Part shown: piece after piece, positions 15,032 through 23,731 of the stretch | Layout of the letters: each line of letters opens with the position of its first letter | How positions within the stretch are numbered: position 1 is the stretch's first letter | NCBI GenBank assembly: GCA_937868185.1 | Contig: CALMMG010000131.1 | Span: 1 to 32,453, forward strand | Length of the DNA: 32,453 nt | Source of the DNA: an uncultured Pseudomonadota bacterium | GTDB taxonomy: Bacteria > Desulfobacterota > Desulfobulbia > Desulfobulbales > Desulfurivibrionaceae | Direction: 5' to 3' | The notes under the pieces: generated by a model | The model's input: only the letters and a program-made list of their open reading frames with translations | What the model was told of the DNA's origin: nothing | Databases searched by the model: none | Position numbers and translations under genes: made by a program

Positions 15032-17026
15032 ATGGCAGAAGAAAAAGCAGGACTTGAAATAGACGACTGGCTTACCGATCTAGCAGAAGACAAGCCTGAC
15101 GCCACAGTAGAAGAAGCGTCGGGCGAACTGGATCAGTCTGACATCGACTCCCTGTTGGGCGGTGGGGAGACCACCGGAATCGCGGCCTTTGCCGCGGTCG
15201 GGTCTCCGCCCGCTCCTGAGGATGGGGGGGGTGAGCTTGATCAGTCGGATATCGACGCCCTCCTTGGAGGTGGTGGCGGCTCTGCTGCGCCTGCGTCCGC
15301 CGCTGGCGGAGGAGGGGAAGGGTTTGCCGAGCTTGATCAGTCGGATATCGATTCTTTGCTTGGCGGGGGGGGGCCTGCGGTTGGGGCTACGTCCGGCGCT
15401 GGTGATGATTTTGATCTAGACCAATCGGACATTGATGGTCTTTTTGCCACAGCAGGAGAAGGAGAGAAAAAGGGCGCGGGCGAACCAGCCAGGGCTGAGG
15501 CTATGGGTCCTCCCAGCAAGGATGATCTGGACAGTCTTTTTTCCGATCTCGGTGGCGAGGAGGTTGGTCGCCCGGAAAGCGTGAGTTTTAGCGAGGTGGC
15601 GCAGAACGGCAATGCAAAATCGGGGGATGTCTCTCCAGGAGAAGATAATTTCGGTTTGCCGGATGATGGCGGGTTTGATAACGATGAGTTTGATTTTGGC
15701 GACCTGCCCGATATCCCCGATGAATCAACAAATGATGGTGGCACAGCATCGCAGGGAGGGCTGGGCGAAGAAGATATTTTTGCCACGGTTTCTCCTGCTG
15801 CTATGCCGGATTTTTTAGCGGAGGCCACTATGGATTCCAGCCGTGATAAGCCCTCGGTTTCGGGCTCAGATGATCACCCTTTTGTCCCAGGGGCTAAAGC
15901 CGGAAAGAAAAAAGGCATGATGGCAGGTATTGCGGTCTTCTGTCTTATTCTGTTGGCGGGGGGCGGGGGGTATTTCTTCATGAAAAACCAGAAGGGTGTG
16001 ATGCCAGTTCCCGTGCCGCCGCCCGCCCAGGAAAAGATAGAAGGGCCGCCGGTTGTTGCCCCGCCCATGGGTCCGCCGCCCAATGTGGCCCCGGTGGCAA
16101 ACGAGTCCCGCTGGCGCATGACAAAACCCAACGAGGCTCTGCCAATCGAGCTTACCGGCTCGGATGAAAACAACGATCCCCTGAAGTTTGAAATTGTGAC
16201 CCCTCCCAAATTCGGCAGGCTCTCCGGCGATCTGCCCAAGATCACCTATCTGCCCAACAAGGATTTCCCCGGGGAAGACAGCTTTGAATTCCGCGTTTCT
16301 GACGGGCAGTTGGCCAGTGGCCCAGCCAAGGTAGGGGTGATGGGCCCGGAAGAAGCCAAGCCGGTGGTGGCAGAAGCACCCCCGCCGGAAGAAAAACCGG
16401 TGGTGTTGGCGAAAAATATGAATCTCAAGACCCTGAGTACCGCTCCACTCACCATTAATTGGAAAAAGATATGGGCTGGTGCCAATACGGAGCCCTTTAA
16501 TGCCAAGGTGTCGGTGGAAATTCTCGGAGGGTCGCCGCCCCTGCGCGGCACCTTGCACCGTCTCGATAGCAGTCGGCATCGCTATGAGCCGGACAGGTAT
16601 TTTGGCGGCAAAGAGGAGGTGCGCTATCGATTTAAGGCGGCGGGCGTATATTCCAAGGCCGCGAAATTGACCATCACGGTTAAGCCCAACGACAAGCCCC
16701 CCGTGCTGGTGCTGAGGCCGGTGGGTGATTCGTACAAGGTGGGAGAAAGCGTGGTCCTTGATGCGGGCCTCACCAGGGATGATTCTCCTGGCGGCGTGCG
16801 GTATAGCTGGGAGCAGCTGGCCGGTCCGCCGGTACTCATGGAGCAGTTCCACGGGGAAGCGTCGGCGGTTTCCTTTGTAGTGCCTTCTTTCTTTCACAGT
16901 GAGCAAAAAACCAGGATTGTTATCCGGGTAACCGCCACCGATCCTGGCGGGCAGAGGGCAAGCAAAGAGATCGGTATTACCCCGGTTTCCAAGCGACAAA
17001 GCCCCCTGTGGGGGATTAATCAATAA
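15032..17026 (+). CDS. Membrane-anchored protein with FliM-N-like peptide repeats and periplasmic Ig-like domains
   Basis: A 664-residue protein, last gene of the operon. The start at MAEEKAGLEIDDW is a choice; a GTG nine codons earlier is also open and neither has an ideal ribosome site. Residues 1-295 are acidic, Gly-rich and disordered, with four near-identical copies of a peptide of the form ELDQSDIDSLL (32-42, 68-78, 100-110, 128-138) and a degenerate fifth (161-173). The peptide resembles the N-terminal segment of FliM and FliY that binds CheY-P. One transmembrane helix lies near 297-317, after KKK. The periplasmic part has a Pro-rich linker, a cadherin/Ig-like domain (about 365-435, ending FEFRVSDGQ), a second beta domain (490-551) and a PKD-like domain (about 555-650). 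Runs of 8 and 9 G lie between repeats. Not recognised as a named family. Confidence 0.8.
   Translation: MAEEKAGLEIDDWLTDLAEDKPDATVEEASGELDQSDIDSLLGGGETTGIAAFAAVGSPPAPEDGGGELDQSDIDALLGGGGGSAAPASAAGGGGEGFAELDQSDIDSLLGGGGPAVGATSGAGDDFDLDQSDIDGLFATAGEGEKKGAGEPARAEAMGPPSKDDLDSLFSDLGGEEVGRPESVSFSEVAQNGNAKSGDVSPGEDNFGLPDDGGFDNDEFDFGDLPDIPDESTNDGGTASQGGLGEEDIFATVSPAAMPDFLAEATMDSSRDKPSVSGSDDHPFVPGAKAGKKKGMMAGIAVFCLILLAGGGGYFFMKNQKGVMPVPVPPPAQEKIEGPPVVAPPMGPPPNVAPVANESRWRMTKPNEALPIELTGSDENNDPLKFEIVTPPKFGRLSGDLPKITYLPNKDFPGEDSFEFRVSDGQLASGPAKVGVMGPEEAKPVVAEAPPPEEKPVVLAKNMNLKTLSTAPLTINWKKIWAGANTEPFNAKVSVEILGGSPPLRGTLHRLDSSRHRYEPDRYFGGKEEVRYRFKAAGVYSKAAKLTITVKPNDKPPVLVLRPVGDSYKVGESVVLDAGLTRDDSPGGVRYSWEQLAGPPVLMEQFHGEASAVSFVVPSFFHSEQKTRIVIRVTATDPGGQRASKEIGITPVSKRQSPLWGINQ
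15125..15445 (+). repeat. Four coding repeats of a LDQSDIDxLL peptide
   Basis: Four copies encoding (E/D)LDQSDID followed by SLL, ALL, SLL or GLF, separated by 20-30 residue Gly/Ala-rich spacers. A fifth degenerate copy (SKDDLDSLF) is encoded at 15512-15550. DNA of copies 2 and 3 is nearly identical (CTTGATCAGTCGGATATCGA), while copies 1 and 4 differ at synonymous sites, so the peptide is under selection. Confidence 0.85.
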
Positions 17027-17047
17027 CTTTTCCGCATCCAGCGTATA

Positions 17048-17080
17048 AAAAAAGCCCGCTTGTAGAAAGCGGGCTTTTTT
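17048..17080. terminator. Strong terminator after the FlgO-like operon
   Basis: A 14-bp stem, AAAAAAGCCCGCTT with AAGCGGGCTTTTTT, around a 5-nt loop. It works as a rho-independent terminator on the plus strand, 22 bp past the operon's last stop codon, and could act in both directions. Confidence 0.92.
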
Positions 17081-17091
17081 ATGTGAAGAAT

Positions 17092-17121
17092 TTGTCGAGA
17101 ACCAGGTCAATGGTGTATAGA
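17092..17121 (+). promoter_or_regulatory. Candidate promoter of the protease-hslO unit
   Basis: TTGTCG, an 18-nt spacer, then TATAGA; each hexamer matches 4 of 6. It lies directly after the terminator and about 50 bp upstream of the GTG start at 17174. Confidence 0.35.
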
Positions 17122-17173
17122 TTCTTATCGGGGCAATACTCTGTTGCCCGGCAGTTGACCATGGGAGGGGATT

Positions 17174-18340
17174 GTGAACTGTCCAAAATGTGGCCATGTG
17201 CAAGCGGGCGCTCAGGAATGTGAAAGATGCGGGGTACTCTTTGCCCGACTCCAGAAAAAAGAAGAGGAGCAGGGGGCGCCGAGCCAAAGCGAATTGGAGC
17301 TTCCTGTCGCACCCCAGAAGGCTTCTGGGGTTGCGGGCTGGGTGGTTGCTTTGTTGGTGGGAGTGCTGGCTGGCTGGTATGTGTTTGGCCAGCAACAAAA
17401 ACCAGTGGTGAATGGTGGCCAGCCAGCGGTTGTTTCTTCCCTGGAGCCGGAGCAGGCGCGAAATAATGTCTCGCGGATGATCGTGCGGCAGGATGGTCCC
17501 GATCAGCCGCAAGTCAATGAAGGCCTCGCCGGAAAACTGGCCGCTGCTTTTCCGGCGGGCAATGCCCTGGAGCAGGCCAGGAATGCCACGGTTTTTATCA
17601 AGACCCCTTGGGGCAGCGGCTCTGGTTTTTTTGTCACAGCCAATGGCTACATCATCACCAACCGCCATGTGGTGGAGGTGGACGCCGCCCAGCGCAAAAC
17701 CCTGAAGGACGAGGTGGACAAGATGGGTGCTGAGCTGGAGCGGGACCAGCGGAACAGAGCGGTGGTGGAAAGACAGCTTGCCACCATCCGGGACGCCGGG
17801 ATGCGCCAGCAGGTGGAAGAGTCGCTCCAGCGGGGACAGGAGGCGCGTGAGAAATACAGCGCTCTGCGTCAGGAAAAAATCGATCAGCTGCAACGGATCG
17901 AACGCTCCTCGTGGAGTGCCGATATCAAGGTGATCCTCATCGATGGCAGCGAATTACCCGTGCAATCTCTCAAGATGAGCGACCGCACCGACCTGGCCCT
18001 GCTCTCGGTGGATTGCTACAATGCGCCTTTTATCCAACCAGTGACGGACAGCCACCATCTCGGCCAGGGCCAGAAGGTTTATTCCATCGGGAGTCCCATG
18101 GGCTTGCGGCATACCGTGACCGGCGGGATCATCTCCGGCTACCGTGAACACAAGGGGAGGAAGTTTATCCAGACCGATGCCCCGATCAACCCGGGAAACA
18201 GCGGCGGTCCGCTGATCGACGAACAGGGCGGTCTTATCGGCATCAATACCATGGTTCTGCGTGACGCCCAGGGAATTGGTTTTGCTGTGCCTTTTCAGGA
18301 GGTCAAGACGGAATTTGGCCAGTATCTGGGGGGCATGTGA
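17174..18340 (+). CDS. Membrane-anchored trypsin-like serine protease with N-terminal zinc ribbon
   Basis: A 388-residue S1C/DegP-like protease without PDZ domains. It starts at a GTG after GGGAGGGG. Residues 1-22 form a zinc ribbon (Cys3, Cys6, Cys16, Cys19), followed by a linker and one transmembrane helix near 52-71. The protease domain (about 130-388) has the triad His165 (TNRHVVE), Asp273 (RTDLALLS) and Ser343 (NPGNSGGPL). Between His and Asp an extra charged helical stretch of some 70 residues (about 171-243), rich in Glu, Arg and Gln, is predicted coiled coil. The zinc ribbon would be cytoplasmic and the protease periplasmic. Its last codon overlaps the start of hslO (ATGTGA), so the two are coexpressed. 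Confidence 0.88.
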   Translation: MNCPKCGHVQAGAQECERCGVLFARLQKKEEEQGAPSQSELELPVAPQKASGVAGWVVALLVGVLAGWYVFGQQQKPVVNGGQPAVVSSLEPEQARNNVSRMIVRQDGPDQPQVNEGLAGKLAAAFPAGNALEQARNATVFIKTPWGSGSGFFVTANGYIITNRHVVEVDAAQRKTLKDEVDKMGAELERDQRNRAVVERQLATIRDAGMRQQVEESLQRGQEAREKYSALRQEKIDQLQRIERSSWSADIKVILIDGSELPVQSLKMSDRTDLALLSVDCYNAPFIQPVTDSHHLGQGQKVYSIGSPMGLRHTVTGGIISGYREHKGRKFIQTDAPINPGNSGGPLIDEQGGLIGINTMVLRDAQGIGFAVPFQEVKTEFGQYLGGM

Positions 18341-19239
18341 AACAGTTGCCTGACGAGCGCACCCGATTTTTGCTGGGTGATAAAGCCGTGCGCGGGGTAC
18401 TGGTGCGGGGCACTGATTTGGTCAACGAGATGCGGAGTAAGCATGGGCTTGGCTTGTTGGAAACCCTGGTGCTGGGGCATGCCTGCCTGGCCGCGACCTT
18501 GCTGGCCACGACCCTGAAGGGGGACAAGGATCGGCTTGCTCTGCGGGTGGAATGTTCCGGCCCGATCAAGGGGTTGGTTGTCGAGGGTAACGGGGCAGGC
18601 GAGGTGCGCGGCTACCTGCGGCAGAACCCGATTCCCTTGGAAAACCCCCTGGAATCCTTTGACCTGGCCCCATTTTTCGGGGCGGGATTTCTCTCGGTGA
18701 GCACCCATTTGGCAGGCGCCAGCCAGCCGTTTACCGGCACCATCATGTTGGAGCATGGCAATCTGGCCCTGGATCTCAGCCAGTATTTCCAGACCTCGGA
18801 ACAGACTCCCACCGCCATTGCGTTGAGCATCCAGTTCGACAGCGAAGGGCTGCCGGTGGGGGCTGGCGGTCTGTTGTTGCAGGCCATGCCAGGGGTTGAG
18901 CCTGTTCTGATGGGGGAATTGGAGGAATGCTTGGCCGGGCTGCCGTCTCTGGGCCGCTATTTTGCCGAGGGCGGCGAGCCGGAGGATTTACTTGCCGCTC
19001 AGTTCGGCGCGTTTCAGCCGGAAATCCTTACCACTGCCCCGGTTCTTTTTGCCTGCCCCTGCTCCAGGGAAGAGATCAGCGCCCGTCTTCTCACTCTTCC
19101 TAAAGAAGATTTGGATGAGCTGCGCAGCGGCCCTTTTCCGGTGGAGACTTGCTGCCATTACTGTAACACCACCTACCTCTTTGACCGGCAGGACATGGAA
19201 GCGCTCTGGCAGGAACGGATATTCAGCAGGCACCCTTGA
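18337..19239 (+). CDS. hslO: Redox-regulated chaperone Hsp33
   Basis: Hsp33 is a cytoplasmic holdase that becomes active under oxidative stress when its zinc-bound cysteines form disulfides. The 300-residue protein has the N-terminal substrate-binding domain ([19 protein letters not shown], then [12 protein letters not shown] near 46-57 and [16 protein letters not shown] near 79-94) and a C-terminal redox switch with Cys240-x-Cys242 and Cys273-x-x-Cys276; Cys272 is extra. It begins at a GTG that overlaps the protease stop, and its 3' end overlaps the rpe gene by 17 bp on the other strand. Pairing with a protease suggests a shared response to damaged proteins. Confidence 0.93.
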   Translation: MKQLPDERTRFLLGDKAVRGVLVRGTDLVNEMRSKHGLGLLETLVLGHACLAATLLATTLKGDKDRLALRVECSGPIKGLVVEGNGAGEVRGYLRQNPIPLENPLESFDLAPFFGAGFLSVSTHLAGASQPFTGTIMLEHGNLALDLSQYFQTSEQTPTAIALSIQFDSEGLPVGAGGLLLQAMPGVEPVLMGELEECLAGLPSLGRYFAEGGEPEDLLAAQFGAFQPEILTTAPVLFACPCSREEISARLLTLPKEDLDELRSGPFPVETCCHYCNTTYLFDRQDMEALWQERIFSRHP

Positions 19240-19879
19240 GTTCTGCGATGACCTTTGCGTAGTCATTTTGGCCGAAGACGGCGGAACCGGCCACGAAAAT
19301 GTTGGCCCCGGCTGCAGCAATGGGGGTGATGGTTTTCGGGCTCACCCCGCCGTCCACCTCGATTCCCACCCGCAGTCCACGGTCATCGATCATCTTTTTA
19401 AGCTGCCTGATCTTGGCCAGCGAGCTTTCGATGAACGACTGCCCGCCAAAGCCGGGATTTACGGTCATCAGCATGACCAGGTCCAGATCGGGCAGAATTT
19501 CTTCCAGGCTGGTAAGGGGGGTGGCCGGATTGAGCACCGCTCCTGCCTTCTTGCCCAGTTCCTTGATGCGGTGGATGGTCCGGTGCAGATGATAGCCGGT
19601 TTCTACATGCACGGTGATCCAGTCCGCCCCGGCATTGGCAAAGTCTTCCAGATAGGCGTCGGCGTTTTCGATCATCAGGTGGACATCGAGCGGCAGGTCG
19701 GTGATCCGGCGCACCGCCTTGACCACCAGGGGGCCGATGGTGATGTTGGGCACGAAATGGCCGTCCATCACGTCGATGTGGATCACATCCGCGCCACCCT
19801 TGGCTACGGCGGTTATTTCTTCTCCCAACCGGGCAAAATCCGCGGAAAGGATGGAGGGGGCGATCATGGTTGTAAGCAT
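19223..19879 (-). CDS. rpe: Ribulose-phosphate 3-epimerase
   Basis: Rpe interconverts ribulose 5-phosphate and xylulose 5-phosphate in the pentose phosphate pathway. The 218-residue TIM barrel has all signatures: [63 protein letters not shown] and [12 protein letters not shown]. Length is normal. The start at MLTTMIAPS is 1 bp after the peptidase stop codon; an ATG four codons later is also possible. It is the last gene of the lgt-peptidase-rpe run, and its end overlaps hslO tail to tail. Confidence 0.95.
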   Translation of the reverse strand: MLTTMIAPSILSADFARLGEEITAVAKGGADVIHIDVMDGHFVPNITIGPLVVKAVRRITDLPLDVHLMIENADAYLEDFANAGADWITVHVETGYHLHRTIHRIKELGKKAGAVLNPATPLTSLEEILPDLDLVMLMTVNPGFGGQSFIESSLAKIRQLKKMIDDRGLRVGIEVDGGVSPKTITPIAAAGANIFVAGSAVFGQNDYAKVIAELKGAC

Positions 19880-19880
19880 C

Positions 19881-22697
19881 TTATTCACCGATTTTTTCTG
19901 AAGGAATGGTGGGGCCGGTTTCGGCTTGCGGTTGTGCCTCCGGTTCCGGGGTCTCAAGGAGGGGGTTGGCCCCCACCGTGACCTGCACATAGTTGGAGGG
20001 ACGGATGTATTTGCGGGCCATGGCTAGGACGGTTTGGGCATCGACCTGCTCAATGGCGTGCACATAGCGGTTACCGAAATCCTGGCCCAGACCATAGGTT
20101 TCGTTCAGGGCCATTTCCAAGGCCTGATTGCCGCGGGTCTGCAAGCCCAGCTCGTAATTGGAGATCAGGACGTTCTTGGCCTTGGCCAGCTCCTCCTCGC
20201 TGAGCGGCTCTTCCATCACTCGGTAGAGCTGTTGCCAGACAGCCTTGATCGCCTCGTCCTGCTTGTCGGGGCTGGTGCCGATGTAGATGCCAAATGAGCC
20301 GGTGTCCAGCCCGAGAAGAGAGAAAGAGGAGAGGCTGTAAGCCAGGCTCTGCTTGTCGCGCAGCTCGGTGAATAACCGGCCACTCTGGCCGGAAAGGGCG
20401 GTGTCCAGCACCTCAAGGCCGTAGCGATCTTCGCTGGTCAGGGTGGTGCCGACAAAGCCGATGATGATATGCACCTGCTGCTTATCCCGAGGGATGCTGA
20501 CAATATCTGGGCCGGCAGGCACATCGGGGGGCAGAACGCTTTCCCCGCTCTGGGATTTTTCTGCCTGGGGTTTGTGCCAGGAACCAAAAAGCTGCTCCAC
20601 TGTATCCCTGACCTTTTCCGCGTCAACGTCGCCAGCTACGGCCAAAACCAGGGCATCTGGTCTGGCCTGCTGTGCGTAGAGGCTTTTCAGGTCGGTCACG
20701 GTGAAGTTGCGGATGACGGTTTCGTTGCCCTGGGTGTTGAGGCCATAGGGATGGCCCATGAACAACCGTTTGTTGAATTCTTTAAAGGCCAGACTGGGCA
20801 GGGAGTCTTCCTGATTTTTAAGCTGGGAGAGCAGTTCCGGCCGGATTTTTTCGGCCTCTGCTGGAGAGAAGGCCGGGGTGAGGAGCACGTCCCGAACCAG
20901 ACCCAACCCCTCACTGGTGTAGCGGGACAAAAAGTCTCCCTTGACCCCGAAGGTATTTTTGCCGTTGAAGCCGCCGAGAGACCCGGCCATGTTGGCAACT
21001 TTTCTGGCCAGCTCCTCCGCGCTCAGCTGCTCCGTACCCTTGGGCAGGAGTTCGCTGATAAAGGCAAAGGCCCCGTTGGTGGTTTCGGTTTCGCTGCGGA
21101 GCCCGCCGGGCAGGACGGCCCGGATGGAAATGGTGGGCACATCATGATTTTCTCGGACCAGGAGCCTGATGCCGTTTTTCAGGACAAAGCGGTGGACCCC
21201 GGTGAGAAAGGCGTCGCTCACCTGTGAGGCGGGCTGGCCCAGCTTGGCTGCTGCCTCGGCCCGGGCGATACTCTGCGCAAGTTGCGCCTGATTCAGTCCC
21301 AGAGTGGTGCCCAACGGGGCAATGGTGCCCACGGTGAGATGTTCTCCCTTAAGATAGAAGGCGGCAACCCGCTGGATATCTTCCTTGCTCACCGCTCGAA
21401 CCCGGGCAAGGTATTTGTCTTCCCGCGGATCGCCGGTCAGAAATTCGAAGGAGCCCAATACCCTGGCCTGGCCTTCTGCCCGCTCCAGATTGAAGATAAA
21501 ATCACTCTCCAGATTGTGTTTGGCCCGGTCAAGTTCCTCATCGCTCACCTTGCTGTATTTCATCCGGAAGATCTCGGTGAGGGTTTCTTCCAGGGCGGGT
21601 GCGACCTTGTCCGCATCCAGGGTGGCGGTGAACTCCAGCAATCCTGGGTCACGGGGAGTAAAGGCTGAGCCGTCGATGCGGTAGACCAACCCCTTGTCGT
21701 TGCGCAGCTTGGTGTAGAGGCGGGAGGTCTCTCCGCTGGCGAGAATGGTGGTCATTACATCAAGCACCGCCGCATCCTGACCCTTGAAGGCAGAGCCGGG
21801 GAAGGCCAGGGCCAGCTGGGTCTGGTTGACATCTTCGGTCAGGGCGAAGAGGCGGGTTGCTGTCTGGGTCGGTTCCTTGGGGATGGTGGGGGGCTGGGCA
21901 TCGCTTCTGGGCAAGCCTCCCATCAGGCTGTTTACCGAATCCATCACCTGCTGCACCCGGACATCGCCCACCACCACCACGGTGAAATTGTCGGGGTGAT
22001 AATGTTTTTTCATGTAGCGGAGGATGTCGTCGCGGCTGATGGCAGTGACGCTTTCCGCCGTGCCGCTGATCGGCAACCGGTAGGGATGTGTCGTGTAGGC
22101 CTTGGCCATGAGCGCCTGAAACAGGGCGATATTGGCCCGGTCCTTGCGCATGCTGATTTCTTCCAGCACCACCTTCTTTTCCCGCTCCAGTTCCCCTCCG
22201 TCAAAATTCGAGTGCAGCACAGCGTCGGTGAGCACCTCCAGGGCATCCCCCCAGTTCCGGGAAGAGAGGGTGGCGTGGTAGACCGTGTATTCGTAGGAGG
22301 TGTAAGCGTTGATCTGGCCGCCCACCGCCTCGATGGAACCGGCCACCTCGCCGGGTCCGCGGGTGGGAGTGCCCTTAAAGATCATGTGCTCGATGAGATG
22401 GGTGATGCCCGCCTCATGCTTATCCTCGTAGATGCTCCCCGCCTTGACCCAGATCTGGACCGTGGCCACCTTGGTGCCGGGAGTCTCCTTGACCAGAACG
22501 GTCAGGCCGTTATCGAGCTTGTTTTTGTGCAGGTGCGGGGCGAGTTCAACGGCTTCAACATAGGTGGGGGTCATGGTTATACACAGGAGAAAAAGGAAAA
22601 GAAAGAGCCGCTGAACTCGGAGGAAAACCCCGGTTTCAGGTCTCGCGTCTGGCGTGCGGTGGAACGTGGCGCCGTGGTCTATGGTGTGGGTCATCAT
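19881..22697 (-). CDS. M16 family zinc metallopeptidase with two fused peptidase units
   Basis: A 938-residue exported insulinase/pitrilysin-type peptidase. A hydrophobic signal segment (about residues 23-42) follows a long, partly polar N-terminus. The first M16 unit is active: HLIEH (His100, Glu103, His104) in [15 protein letters not shown], then the M16 C-terminal partner domain. The second unit, starting near [18 protein letters not shown], lacks HxxEH and is the inactive half of the usual pair. The C-terminus is Pro/Glu-rich. The start is uncertain: the ATG used has no ribosome site, while a GTG at 22757 has GGAG 12 nt upstream and would add 20 residues. It lies between lgt and rpe. Substrates are probably periplasmic peptides. 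Confidence 0.9.
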   Translation of the reverse strand: MMTHTIDHGATFHRTPDARPETGVFLRVQRLFLFLFLLCITMTPTYVEAVELAPHLHKNKLDNGLTVLVKETPGTKVATVQIWVKAGSIYEDKHEAGITHLIEHMIFKGTPTRGPGEVAGSIEAVGGQINAYTSYEYTVYHATLSSRNWGDALEVLTDAVLHSNFDGGELEREKKVVLEEISMRKDRANIALFQALMAKAYTTHPYRLPISGTAESVTAISRDDILRYMKKHYHPDNFTVVVVGDVRVQQVMDSVNSLMGGLPRSDAQPPTIPKEPTQTATRLFALTEDVNQTQLALAFPGSAFKGQDAAVLDVMTTILASGETSRLYTKLRNDKGLVYRIDGSAFTPRDPGLLEFTATLDADKVAPALEETLTEIFRMKYSKVSDEELDRAKHNLESDFIFNLERAEGQARVLGSFEFLTGDPREDKYLARVRAVSKEDIQRVAAFYLKGEHLTVGTIAPLGTTLGLNQAQLAQSIARAEAAAKLGQPASQVSDAFLTGVHRFVLKNGIRLLVRENHDVPTISIRAVLPGGLRSETETTNGAFAFISELLPKGTEQLSAEELARKVANMAGSLGGFNGKNTFGVKGDFLSRYTSEGLGLVRDVLLTPAFSPAEAEKIRPELLSQLKNQEDSLPSLAFKEFNKRLFMGHPYGLNTQGNETVIRNFTVTDLKSLYAQQARPDALVLAVAGDVDAEKVRDTVEQLFGSWHKPQAEKSQSGESVLPPDVPAGPDIVSIPRDKQQVHIIIGFVGTTLTSEDRYGLEVLDTALSGQSGRLFTELRDKQSLAYSLSSFSLLGLDTGSFGIYIGTSPDKQDEAIKAVWQQLYRVMEEPLSEEELAKAKNVLISNYELGLQTRGNQALEMALNETYGLGQDFGNRYVHAIEQVDAQTVLAMARKYIRPSNYVQVTVGANPLLETPEPEAQPQAETGPTIPSEKIGE

Positions 22698-22745
22698 TTT
22701 TGGCCGAGGGGTTGTAACAAGCGGCGGCAGCGTATTTTTGTGTTT

Positions 22746-22760
22746 AACGTGCCGCACGTT
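22746..22760. promoter_or_regulatory. Perfect dyad AACGTGC-C-GCACGTT at the peptidase 5' end
   Basis: A 15-bp inverted repeat with 7-bp arms. It overlaps the possible GTG start of the M16 peptidase at 22757 and lies about 50 bp upstream of the ATG used here. It could be an operator or an RNA hairpin over the start site. Confidence 0.35.
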
Positions 22761-22811
22761 GTTTTTTGTCTCCTGCGCACTGTAAGCACCTGCGGATTAT
22801 GCGTCAAGAGA

Positions 22812-23609
22812 TCAGACAGGTCCAGTGCTTTTTCGTCTCAGAAGCAGGATGATCAACCCGGTGGTGATCATTAGGCTGCTCAAGAGCTGGCCCATGGTAA
22901 ACATATTGAACAAAAATCCAAGCTGGGCATCGGGCTGGCGGAACAATTCGACCACGGTGCGGAAGATCCCGTAAAATAAAAGAAACAGGGCCAGGAGCGA
23001 ACCGGTGGGCCAGCGTTGTTGCCAGTAACGGTTTTTCAGGAGCCACAGCAGGGAGAAGAGCAGGACCCCTTCGAGGAACGCTTCATAGAGTTGGGACGGG
23101 TGGCGCGGGATCGGCCCGCCTGCGGGAAAGATCATAGCCCAAGGGACATCGCTCATCCTGCCATAGAGTTCGCCGTTGATGAAGTTGCCGATTCTGCCCA
23201 ACCCCAGGCCGATGGGGGTGGTGATGATATAGACATCCGCATTCTGCCAAAAGGGCAAGCCAGTGACCCGGCAGAAGATCAGCCCGCCAATAAGCATGCC
23301 GACCAGCGCCCCGTGGAAGGACATGCCGCCCTGCCAGGTGGCCAGAATATCCTGGGGGTTTGCCAGATAATAGGCTGGGTTGTAGAACAGGACATAGCCC
23401 AGACGGGCGCCCAGCACCAAACTGAGGATCAGCACCAGGTTGAGGTTTTCAAAATGCTTGGCCAGCAAGGTGAGGTTGTATCGTTTGATCTGATGGCGGA
23501 CCAGCTGATAGGAGGCGATAAACCCCAGGACATACATGAGGCCGTACCAGCGGACTTGGAGGGGGCCGAGGTGAAGGAGGACGGGGTCGATTTGAGGATA
23601 GGGGAGCAT
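22812..23609 (-). CDS. lgt: Phosphatidylglycerol-prolipoprotein diacylglyceryl transferase
   Basis: Lgt attaches diacylglycerol to the lipobox cysteine of prolipoproteins in the inner membrane. The 265-residue protein has about seven hydrophobic segments and the diagnostic GRIGNFINGELYGR motif; further hallmarks are VRWYGLMYVLGF, MSFHGALVG with the essential His, and RHPSQLYEAFLEG. The start at MLPYPQIDP gives normal length; no strong ribosome site is seen. It diverges from the radical SAM gene across 122 bp and heads the lgt-peptidase-rpe run. Confidence 0.95.
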   Translation of the reverse strand: MLPYPQIDPVLLHLGPLQVRWYGLMYVLGFIASYQLVRHQIKRYNLTLLAKHFENLNLVLILSLVLGARLGYVLFYNPAYYLANPQDILATWQGGMSFHGALVGMLIGGLIFCRVTGLPFWQNADVYIITTPIGLGLGRIGNFINGELYGRMSDVPWAMIFPAGGPIPRHPSQLYEAFLEGVLLFSLLWLLKNRYWQQRWPTGSLLALFLLFYGIFRTVVELFRQPDAQLGFLFNMFTMGQLLSSLMITTGLIILLLRRKSTGPV

Positions 23610-23731
23610 GATGGGCGGCACACGGTTAAAGGTATCAGGAAAAAAACAGGCCAGTGACGGGAGCGCAAAAAAACGGTAGTATGGCACCGTCCCGTGTCCC
23701 GCTACTCTAACCGTTCCCGGCAGGTGAGACA

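Noticed and set aside
15866-17893. 675-codon minus-strand open frame
   Set aside because: It is the shadow of the Ig-domain protein and the protease on the plus strand; it crosses a strong terminator and has low-complexity His/Arg-rich translation.
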